Source of the DNA: Phyto melanocephala
Lineage: Eukaryota > Arthropoda > Insecta > Diptera > Rhinophoridae
Assembly: GCA_941918925.1 (NCBI GenBank)
Contig: OW799236.1
Coordinates: forward strand, 85,276,213 to 85,340,212
Direction of reading: 5' to 3'
DNA length: 64,000 nucleotides
Shown piece by piece: positions 25,875 to 36,400 of the stretch. The number at the start of each line of letters is the position of its first letter. The stretch's first letter is position 1. The notes beneath the pieces were generated by a model. That model ran no database searches and was not told where the DNA came from. It saw nothing but the letters and a program-made list of their open reading frames with translations. A program made the position numbers and the translations under genes.

Positions 25875-25995
25875 TGTTAGTGGCGTTGTCGTATTTTTTG
25901 GTACCGTGTAATATTTACGACAATGTGAAATGAATGAGATCTTGTCGTATTTCTGTCGTTTTTGACACAAAAACGTCACGACAACGCCACTGACA
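25875..25995. mobile_element. 121-bp MITE
   Basis: TIRs tgttagtggcgttgtcgt and acgacaacgccactgaca, 17 of 18 matching, with inner repeats of ttgtcgt/acgacaa. Single copy in the window. The overlapping minus-strand frame 25824-26090 is a by-product. Confidence 0.75.
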
Positions 25996-26149
25996 ATAAA
26001 GCGGAATAACACATGCCTGAATATTAGCCGAGAGCTGAAAATATTAATTTGTGGAAAAAACCTGGAGTGTTTATTGGTTTTTATTTTCAAATATATCCTC
26101 TCGAATATTTCAAAAAGTTTTACAAGCTTTAATGGTTAATAGCAGCAAT

Positions 26150-26710
26150 AATGTTGAAACTACATTCACCATGAATGATTATAGCGTTCAAAATCACTTA
26201 CAAATGATAAAATTGACAAAATTGTTATTTTGTTTCGCCAATTGTACGATCGTTACAAACATTCTACCGAGAGGACTATTCACAGTATTGCGACAAAATT
26301 TGAGTTCACTGGTTAAGTAAAAAATTTACCAACGCTTAAACAACGATGAAAAGCAAGATCTACCGAAAACAATGCTGCTATCCTTGGGAGTTTGCAGGAG
26401 AATCCGAGATAGTCGATTTCGCGTCGCTTATATTAACTCGGCATTAAACTGCACCCAAACAAAACTTTAACTGACACAGGAACTAAAGGTAAACGACAAT
26501 AGACAACGACATCTGTCCCCTAAATGGGTCCTAGAGTCGATACTAATCCACATTAGATACAAAAGCGTCCAATGCATTTCGAAAAAGTCACTGTTTGGTG
26601 TGGAATTTGGGTATCCGTATTATCGGTTGATATTCTTTAGACAACGGCCTTAAAAATGGATACTTCCATGAAAATTACTGCTAAGACGCATGTATGACCC
26701 TTAAATTACA
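26150..26710 (+). pseudogene. Mariner-type transposase remnant
   Basis: Frames keep TMNDYSVQNHLQMIKL (start of the protein), RIRDSRFRVAYINSALN, LTQELKVNDNRQRHLSPKWV and SLFGVEFGYPYYRL, in family order, with many stops and deletions. No termini defined. Confidence 0.6.
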
Positions 26711-26851
26711 AGGGATATGTTGGCATCATTAAAAAAAAATCTAATAATTTGAAAAAAATCTGGATGTTGTTTGAATTTAATAATGCTAGGAGGTTTTAAT
26801 ACTCTCAAAATTTAAAAACCGAACATTATTATATGTACTTAGTACAATGAA

Positions 26852-27116
26852 TGCGTTTGGGCATATTAGGCGCGAAAATTTTACAGTGGATACTATGCCG
26901 AACTTGGAATACCTGAGGAACTCGAACTGGAGATCCATAAGGCGTTACATTGAGGGGACTGGGTTCTTGGACTAGTCCGTTATTTATGGGAAATTATGTT
27001 TATGGTTTTTGTTTGTGAATTCCGTTTTCCATATGGAGCGCACAACATGCCAACTGGGCATAAGTGCATACCTGTCATGGGTTTGGGCTTTTATACCCCT
27101 CCTTTTCAACCTAACC
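26852..27116 (-). mobile_element. Short retroposon with 12-bp target duplication
   Basis: The 265-bp insert is flanked by TAGTACAATGAA at 26840-26851 and 27117-27128. Read on the minus strand it starts ggttaggttgaaaaggaggg, a dispersed motif I associate with retroposed repeats of calyptrate flies. There are no TIRs. A long direct duplication without TIRs indicates retroposition. Confidence 0.7.
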
Positions 27117-27128
27117 TAGTACAATGAA

Positions 27129-29712
27129 AAATTACATTCTCAAAATAGTCAATCACATTGCTCTTCCAATCATGTGCAAATAAGCACTATCATCGACACG
27201 AATTTAACTGCGAATGTCATGGTACACCCTTTGCAACACGTTAATCTTATATGTTGCATTTTTTTTTATACATACACCGCAACCAACAACTTAACCATAA
27301 ATGCAACATAATTTCTTTACTTTGTATTCGCATTTGATAAAATGAGCGTTGAACAATTATCGTAAATTTGTTCCTATCAATTATAAAAATTTTCTCAACT
27401 CTTATTTTATCAATCGCCATTTTTTTTTCTTTTCTTCACTCTATTTTTTTTACTCATTAGCTTTTTGATGTTCACAGTTTGCTGGTTTTCTATGAAGTAA
27501 ACCAGAAAGAAAAATAAACAAACTATGCAACCTAGAATGAAACAAGAAATTAAACCATAAACATGACTATGCACATTGCAACCAACAACAAAAAATTACA
27601 CTTAGTATAAACATGTTGCAAAGTGTGTAGTTGCCATAAGTATCACGGCTTTGCAGAGATCCTCGGAAATGTTGAAATGAAGAAAGCACCTTTCGAGTGA
27701 GATGTATCAATAAACTATTTCTTCTATTCAATGTGCAATGTTTTTTAAATTCCTTAACTGCTTTGAGAGTGTGTCAACATCACCTCAACAGTATCCCCAT
27801 TCTCTCCTAAGAAAACAGTTGTTGTTTCTGTATATATGATCAGTGATGATAACATTTGTTGCTATTCGCATAAAATAGTGTTAAAAATCGTTTTCAGTTT
27901 TAAGACGCCAAATATCTACATAAACATTACGCAAGTTGATGCAAAAGTTCTCACGCGATATTCTTTTCACTGTATTTTTTTTAATAATTAGAAAACTAAG
28001 TTTTGCTTTTCTCAGTTGTAGGTCCGTAGTTCGATTTCAATTTGTTTAACCAATTTAAAAATGAAATTTGGAATATTTTGCAAAGATTTTATTAGCAACT
28101 TAAAATTATTTAAAACAAGCAAATTTTTATAGGAAAAATTAAAACAAACGTGCAGCAAACAAAAGAAATATTCTATACATATTTACAGCAAAATAGTGTA
28201 ATTTTAAAGGCAAAAAGTTAAATAAGAACGCAAGACAAGCATATTTTGTTAAAATGTATTAAGCTTTTTTTAAAAGTTTGGTTAAAGTTTTATTCAAAAC
28301 ATACATACATATGTATGCATGTAAGTATGTATTGGTATACTTTGTAATTTAGTTAATTGGTTTGTAAAATTGTTTTATTTTATTTATTTTACAAATATTT
28401 TTGTATATTGTTAGACTAACTAAGTTTAAGTAAATTGTCATAATAAATAACATTTTTGTTATTTGTTTTTTTTTTATAATTAACGAATAGTACTTGTAGC
28501 AACAATAATAATATTAATAACAATAGTAAATATAGTAAATTTTAAAATCAGGAAAATTATTGTTTAATTTAGTAATTATTGTTATTGCATTTGATTGAAA
28601 TTAAATAAAATGTTTAATGTAGTGTGTATTGAAAAAAAAAAACAATATCAAAGCTAAATTATAATTTTATTTAAATTAATTTAAATTGCTTCAAATATTT
28701 AAAGCAAAATAACGATTTATGGTAGAAGTAAAGTAATATTTTCAAATTTGTTTGAATTTCTTTTGTACAATTAGATGTTAGAGATGTTAGTTAATGTTTA
28801 TTTGTATGTACATATGCAAGTTGTTATGTAATTATTTATATATGTTGTATGTTTTAAAAATGTCGAATTTCGAAATTAAATTTCACTGTAATAAATCCAG
28901 TCTGAAAAGTATAATAATATTTTATAAATATTAAATAAATACCAATTAATAAAAGTTCATAAGAAATAAATATTTATAAAACTTAAAACGAAACGTACGG
29001 ACAAATAACAGTTACAATACAGTCATAAAAGGAGAGAGTGAGAAAAAGAAAACGTAAACAAAAATATAACGTTCACTGTTACCTAAGGTGGACAAGTCTT
29101 AACACAAACAATCTTGTCCACATTTGAGCATTACAAACATTTAGGTGGCCTTTTGCTAAATCGGAATGCCCCATCAAAACATCCATCATTATTTCATACT
29201 GCCTTTGCCTAGTAATACATTTTTCATGTGATCTACTCCGTTAAAGATTCATCAATGCAAAATACCGATTTGTGATAGAATGCATTTGATGCTTGTGTGA
29301 AAACTTTTTGTAAAACTTAATTTTACACTTTTCTCTATTTCTTTTCATAAAAATACTTTTAACATTTTAAATATTTTTTATTTTCTTCGACCAAAAAATA
29401 CCTTTCGCATAAAATACGAACGTTTTAACGTCTTTGATAATGCCTTTCGTCTTACATAATTGCATTCATTGTTTTTTCATAAGGGAAAAAATGGCCGGTT
29501 CGAAAAGAAATTTTCATACGTTCGTAAATTAATTTATGAAAAACGTACTACAAAATACATTTTGTACTTATGCATAAGTTTTTTATTTCGGGTTAAATTA
29601 CATAACCCTATTGTTTTTATAAGTTCACTTTTGTGTGTGTGGGCCATTCTTTTGTTATAAATTTATAACGAAGGTCACAGGTAGAAAGGCCCTATGTATG
29701 TATGTAGGTATA
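27129..29712. other. AT-rich spacer without gene
   Basis: Contains a small inverted repeat ggtggacaag / cttgtccac at 29088-29122 and a catacatacatatgtatg tract near 28302. Otherwise no coding or element boundary seen. Confidence 0.4.
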
Positions 29713-30097
29713 TTCAGGGTGGCTGATGAATGCTGCTACAAAAAAAATGTTAAACTCTTTTTCTGTGTAACCAACCTGTTCCATTTTTAATTTATAAAAT
29801 GATCTTTAGATTTAACGAAAATGTAGAATTGGGACAATGAAACATGAATTTAAATTGCGCGCCGCTTTTAAGCTTTAAGGCAGAATTAGTCTTTACTTTC
29901 TGTTCCGTTCCGAATCAGCTGACTTCATTCTGTTAAATAGAAAATGTGTACAAGTCGTTAGTTGTTCTGTTACTTTCCGTGCCGTTGCGGACGAACCTGT
30001 AGAAAATAGAATTCAACGTTAAGTGACGGCCATTGAGAGAGAAGAAGAAACAGCTGATATTTAAGTGCCTATATTTTAAAGGTGGCTGCAACATAAA

Positions 30098-30417
30098 GGG
30101 CCTGTTCGTAAACGCATCACTGCACTGCACAATATGGTTACTTTGCGCTGCCACTGCAAATCATATGTATGTTGCTGATGCTTTTTTTTGTTTAAAAAGT
30201 AAAATAATCAAAAATAAATCATAAAAAATCACATTTTTTATACTCACACATCTATTGCATCAGCAATTTTTGTGATTAGTTTTTTGTAGTTATTTGCGCA
30301 TAATAGACTTCAATGTTGCATTTACGAACAGATGACAGCTGCAGTGTTGCCAACGTTTGCATTTACGAACATTGTGCGCATAATATGCACAGCTGTGATG
30401 CATTTACGAACAGGCCC
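30098..30417. mobile_element. PIF/Harbinger-like MITE nested in the mariner element
   Basis: TIRs gggcctgttcgtaaacgcat and, inverted, gggcctgttcgtaaatgcat, about 23 bp. The flanks are aaa on both sides, compatible with a 3-bp duplication. Internal subterminal repeats of catttacgaaca and gcgcataat. 320 bp, non-coding. Confidence 0.82.
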
Positions 30418-30653
30418 AAAGACTCTGTTTGCTTATAGATGAAAAAATATAAAGAGCTTGTGTTTGTAAGATTACCTTGTAAATTAAGGCAGATGATTTT
30501 TCACAGAAGAAGTAACCACAAAAATTAAACAACAGAACGGCACATCACAGAACGACAACAGAAAATAAAGACTAATGAAGCCTTTAGAGTCCGTAGTTTC
30601 CGTCCAAAGAGAATATAGGCGCACGTTTGGCGGCACTCTTCCTAGCAGATGAA

Positions 30654-31440
30654 CTATAATGCGGCTCTTGAATAATTTTTCCAAACGTGGCACAATCCCA
30701 AGAAGGCCTTATTATCGAGATCCCTCATTTCGGACGCAAGAAACTATCGCTGCTGCCATACAATCCGATCCTAGAGTTTCGACAAGGAGCTTATCTGCTC
30801 AAATGGCTGTCAGCAGTCAGTCATTGCAGACAATTTTGCATAAAGATTTCAACTTATTTCCATATAAGATTTAATTAACAAGCAAACTGAACACAACAGA
30901 CTTCCCAATTCGTTTGGAATTTTGCGAGAAAATCATTCAAATGGCGGCAAAAGTTGAAAAAATCTTGAACTGCATTTTTATGTCTGGCGAGGCACATTTT
31001 GATTTAAACGGCAATGTTAACAAACAAATTTGCCGAATATGGAGTAATTCTAACCCACCGATACTCCATGAGATGCAATTGCATCCACTTCGCCTCACAG
31101 TGTGGTGTACATTTTCATTAAGGTTCATAGTGGGGCCTTACTTTTTCGAAGAAAACGATCTTACTTTTACGGTCAATGGAAACCGTTACTTAAAGATGTT
31201 GAAAGAGTTTTTCTTTCGAAAACAACACCGAAATATAATCTCTTTAAACTCTGTGTGGTTTCAACAAGATGGGCAACTTCACATAGCCACGCCTGTTATG
31301 ACAGAATTGCGGCGAAAATTCCCTAATAAGTTGATTTCAAGAAACTCTACATTCCCTTAGCCTCCCCAGGTCTCCTGACCTTTCTGCAACTGATTTTTTT
31401 TGTGGGGTTATTGCAAACAGAAAGTTTACAAAAGAAAACC
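30654..31440 (+). pseudogene. Mariner-type transposase, frameshifted
   Basis: Segments in order: RRPYYRDPSFRTQETIAAAI and RVSTRSLSAQMAVSSQSLQT (N-terminal DNA-binding region); AHFDLNGNVNKQICRIW (after the first catalytic site, with SGEAHF where the family has SDEAHF, so the first Asp is replaced); TVNGNRYLKMLKEFFF; VWFQQDG (second catalytic Asp); SPPRSPDLSATDFF (third catalytic region). Stops after FPYKI and at the C-terminus break the frame. Confidence 0.85.
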
Positions 31441-31689
31441 AACAAATTAGGATGATTTAAAGCAATTTATTCGAACGATAATTTAAGGCAATTCCCGCTG
31501 CAATCCTCCAGCCATTAATGAATAACTTTTTGATAAGATGTCGCACATGTGTTATCGAAAGTGGAGGCCATTTGAATTCAATTGCTTTTAAAACTTCAAG
31601 TATTACTTTAATAAAAAAGGATTTTTTCAAATAAATTAAGTTATTTGAGTTTCCTAATGTAGCAAAATTCATCAGCCACCCCGCATGTA

Positions 31690-32876
31690 CATAAGCATAA
31701 CTGACCACATTAAACAATAACTTTAAACAAAATAATAAATATAATAAAATCAAATCAAATAAATAAAAATAAAAACGCAAAATAATATATTTTTTTTTCT
31801 TTTCAAAAAAATCTTTATTCATTTTTTTGTTTGTTTTTAAAGGCTTCTTTTGTTTTTTGTTAATATTAAGAAAATAAAAATTTATAAAGTACATAATGGT
31901 AATAATAATTCAAATAAACTTTGTTTTAATTAAACTTAATAATATAAACAAAAAAAAAATAATTAAACAAAATACGTGAAGAAGAAAAAGAAATTATACA
32001 CTTGTTTACATAAATAATAACTAGTATAAACAAAAGAAAAAATAATTGTATATTAAGAATAAAAATAAAAAGAAAACAAAATTATTTGTATATTAAGCAA
32101 AATAAGTACTTAAATAACATTTTTTTTATCTCTCTTACACGTTATTTTTTAAAATTTAATTAACAATTATGTATGTATATGAAACTGAAATATGGCTGAA
32201 ACTAAATAAAAAAAAATAATTATAAATGTTTTAAGTTTAAGCACATCTCTTTTTTTTATTTTTTGTTCAAAGAAACAATACAGTTAAAAGACAACAAATT
32301 ATAGAAAATAAACTAAAACTAAAACAAAAGAAACTAATAAATAACCAAAAAATTTTAGTTTACAAAAAAAAAAATTATAAAATTTTACTTATGTAAATGG
32401 AGCATTTTTTTACAGAATTATTTAATAATTATTTATTGTTTTAACTTTCATCTTTTTTATATTAATTTTAATTTAAACTTAAGCGAAATACTTTTTATGG
32501 ATTACGTTTAAAAAATATTAAGAACAAAAACAAACTAGCAAAAAAAAATTATAATCATAATAATAATATTAAAAAAAAAATAATAATCATTTATAAATAT
32601 ATATTTTTTTGTTTTTTTTTTTATTTGTATTTGTATTGAGTGTGTGTAAATATGATAAATAATTAACACGGTGTAAATTAATGTACTTTTGCACTAAAAA
32701 CTTTGTTTTTTTCTGTTGTAGTTGTTGTTGGAAAAGAAATTAAATTTTATGAAAACGGAAAAAACGTAAAATATTTTCAAAAGATAATTAAAATATTTGA
32801 AAAAATTTTAATAGAAAAAAATTGTATGTATATAAAGCTGAAAAATAAGCAATTATTTTAACTAAATTTAGGCTAG

Positions 32877-32909
<33 letters not shown>

Positions 32910-33332
32910 AAAATTTCACACAAAAACCTAAATAATTTAAAAAAAAATTTCCAATTAATTTTTTTTAGCGTTTCTAAACGCATGTGTGTGTGTGTGTTTC
33001 AATTGTATTGTCTGCATTTTAAACTTAAACAAGTCAATTATGATTATTTTTCTAAATATTTAATTTGTTGTTTAACTACTTATGTTTGTCGTTTTTCTTC
33101 TTTTTATCTTAATAGCAGAGAACGAAAAAAAAAAATTAAAACGAAAGAAAACATGTAGAAGAATTTGGTCGTTTCTGTTAGTTTTGTTTAGAATTAAACA
33201 AAAATAATAAAAAAATAATAACAGACGACATGTTTTAAAATTGTTGTTTTTGTTTGTGTGTGTGTGTTTATAAGTGAAATAAACGGGAGGAGCGTTTTTG
33301 TTTTGTTTTTGGAAGTTGTACATTTATTTAAC
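31690..33332 (-). other. Likely Bsg 3' UTR and downstream AT-rich flank
   Basis: No open frame of merit. Very AT-rich, with a 28-base T run at 32877-32904, a short TG repeat near 32982-32997 and several AATAAA motifs on the minus strand (for example opposite tttatt near 32610-32630). Its position directly 3' of the Bsg stop makes 3' UTR likely, but the end of the transcript is not visible. Confidence 0.45.
33323..33328 (-). promoter_or_regulatory. Polyadenylation signal AATAAA just after the Bsg stop
   Basis: On the minus strand AATAAA begins 5 nt after the TAA stop. Further AATAAA copies are common downstream in this AT-rich sequence, so which one is used cannot be told from sequence alone. 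Confidence 0.4.
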
Positions 33333-33466
33333 TTACTCCTGGTTATCTATGTCACTTTCTTCCAATTCATTCTTGTTACGTCTCTTCTCGTAAATCAGAA
33401 TAATGGTACACAGTATCAAAACCTCAGCACAGATACCCAAGAAAGGCCACAAAGCGGCAAATTTGC
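33333..33466 (-). CDS. Bsg: Bsg terminal exon: transmembrane helix and cytoplasmic tail
   Basis: Acceptor TTTTTTTAG, then GKFAALWPFLGICAEVLILC and the rest of a 23-residue hydrophobic helix, then the basic stop-transfer YEKRRNK and acidic ELEESDIDNQE. A glutamate inside the membrane helix is a basigin hallmark. The reading frame ends at TAA (33333-33335). A consensus donor GTAAGT begins two bases upstream of the last coding base pair group (33331-33336), so an alternative tail is possible; see findings. Confidence 0.95.
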
Positions 33467-36400
33467 CTAAAAAAACAGACAATAAAATGACAAAATAGTA
33501 ATTATTTCAATTTATACAACAAGTACATTTAATTTTTAATTGAAAACATACCTTTTACACGTACAAAAGATACATCACTAGCTTCTGTTTTACCAATTTC
33601 GGTGGCAGCATTACGACCAATACACTTGTATTCGCCTCTATCATCTAGACTGGCATTTTCAATAATTAATAGAGCATTTTCTACATTATGTTCATCGGCT
33701 TTTAAAATATAACGATCTGTGGTACTGCTGATGGTTAAATTACCTTTTAAACATAAAAAAAATTTTTGAATTAATATGGATTGGCTATTAAACTTTATTT
33801 AAAAATAAGGTACATTTAGAAGTTTCATTCAATAAAATTTGTATTTTAAACCTAAGAAGTGCGCGCGAAAAAAAATAGTGCAAATGATTATTGTTATAAA
33901 ATTAAAACCAGCAGCTTAATTTCTTTAATCTTTGCTTTAACATTTAAAAGATTTTATTCAAATTCTAAATTTTATACGATTTTCTATTTATTTTTGATAG
34001 TGTAGTGATCTGTCATCTGGCTACTCTTAATTTGAGATTACAACTCTGTGTTATTATCTAGCTACTCTTATCTTTAAGTAACCACTCTGTGTTATTGAAC
34101 ATATGTTTTTACAAAAATGCACCCAATTTTGGATTAGCATATCCGGGGCATTATATTTTCGGCATTAGGAGAATAAACACATTGAATATTAAAACTTAAT
34201 TAAAAGTGTTTCAATTCATCGATTTACGTTTGCTCTTTATAATTGAATTTTTTTTTTTTTGGGAAGTTGTCCGCTTTTTCCTAAATTCATTTTCTTTTTG
34301 CAGATCCTCTAGTGTCCTTTAAATGTTTTTCTTTCTTGAGCCTAATACCTCTCAATTAGCCGAAGAGCCGGAGAATTTGGTACATATCTAATATCTTTAG
34401 TTTGCTACCACTCAATCGCTGTCTTACTATAGTGACAAGTAGCGACATCGGGCCTAAAAAATTAGGTTATCTCATGTATTTAAGAAAAAGGAAGTAGTCC
34501 TCCCTGAAGACACAGTTTGATTTATTTATTTTATTTATTTATTTTACTATTACTAACAAAGGAACTGCTTCCTTGGCCCAGGCAAAAATGGCTTGCCAAA
34601 CCAATAATTTGTTTTGGGAATTTTGATTTCTTTTGTTCACGAACAACAAATCATCTGCAACATTTCTTTTACTAGGCGCGACATAGAATTTTTGAACACA
34701 AAGTTGCTTAAACTGAGACAACACAAATGTGTAGTCGTCTAATTTAAAAAAAAAAAATCGTTTTGCATAACTTTCGCTCGCTGTTTAGCCACCAAATTCT
34801 TTTTTGAATTTCTTTTTGGAACTTTTTGCACTTTATATGTTCTCCGACCAAAAGTTAAAATTTTTCTTACTTAGTCTCGGAGCACTTTGCCTTGAGTCAC
34901 TTTTCTTCCAGAGAGATAGCGATACTTAAATAAAATTATTTTTATTTTCTCAGCGAACTTATGATCCGAAAATCCACTTTTTCTACCGCAGCCTTGTTTT
35001 CTATCGATAGTCAGGGACTATTTATATTTTTCTATTACCCTAGACCAGAGTACGAAAACAAACAAATGGAAACGTTTCCAATAGTTTTGTTTCGATCATT
35101 TCAGAGAGTGAAAACAAAACGAAACAAAACCAAGGATAACGGTACATGCATTTTGTTTTGTATTGTTTTGAACTATGAGTGCAAACAAAACTAGAATCGA
35201 AAAGTACTCAGCTTCAATATGTAACATGCAAAACAATACAGTACAATACTTTCTGCAAACGTTTCAAAACGTTTGCTGATTGATTTGCTCTTTACATGAA
35301 GAAATCTACATGTTTATTGCTGAATTTTTTAACATTTTACCTACCTACATTAATTTTATGATCCTAATAACGATATGAAGTCACTAACTATAGTTTGCGA
35401 ATTGGCAATGGTGCATTGTTATTGTGATTGTTATAATCTTTTTATTCTGCAAACGTTTCATTCTTGATTCGTACTCAAACGAAACATACCGTCAAAGCAA
35501 AGCCAAAGAACAAAACCCAAATTGTTTTGTTTATGCTCTTTTGCATTGAAAAGTTTGTGGTTTTGTTTTGCTCGCAAACAAAACTATTCATAAAAATTAA
35601 AAAAGTTTCTGACTTAGATGATTTGTACCGTGTTTCGTTTCGTTTATTTTCGTTCACTGCCCTAGACACAGTATTTCGGGATACATTTACAAGCCTAGCA
35701 ACTGTTTTGTACCGACAACTTGGAATTTCGTTGAAAATCTTAATAATGAGTTTAAGGTCTTTTTGTTGATTCGGCATTTTTACAATAACTAATTTTGACA
35801 CTAACATAAAATTCAGCACGTGTTTTTCTGAAGCATTAATAACACCTTAAAAAATATAACAAAATTTATTTTTAACAAGTTGTAACAAAGCAACATGCCT
35901 AAAAGTAGGCACTATTTATTACGCGCTCACTCTTTAGTTGTTAATTTTTAAGGGTTTTCCTTTTTTAGTTTTTCAAATAAATGTGACTCTTTTTTATCTT
36001 CTTTATCTCCTGTTTCTCTTTTTGTTCAAACGAATGTTATCATTTGCTAAGAATTTTACACACTGGTGTAAAAGCATTTGGCACATTTTACAAGTCACCC
36101 ATTTAAAGGAAATTAAACAACATTGATTAGAAGCAATGCACATTCGCAAGGTAGTCACGTCGAAACAGCTGATCGGAAAAAGACCCAGCGTAGGGAAAAA
36201 TAGATAATTAAAAAGTATAAAATATACAGGGATGTAGAAGTTAATTCAAGTGTATTTTAATTAATAATATTCGAATATTTAAAGTAACGTTGAACTCAGA
36301 ATCCTGGTAATAAATATAAAATGTTTAATTAAAAGTGTTCACTTCATGAAAAATTGTGTTACCACAAACAATTTTACGTTTCCATCCCTGACAGACTTTA

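Larger units (their letters stand above)
29713..31684 (+). mobile_element. Mariner-type element with nested MITE
   Basis: Outer TIRs cagggtggctgatgaat (left) and, inverted, cggggtggctgatgaatttt (right). The transposase reads on the plus strand about 30654-31440, as pieces in two frames. A second inverted-repeat element, 30098-30417, has landed between the left TIR and the transposase. Confidence 0.85.

Noticed and set aside
35464..35769. 101-codon plus-strand frame
   Set aside because: It spans the edge of a hAT-type MITE and is antisense to a transposase pseudogene.
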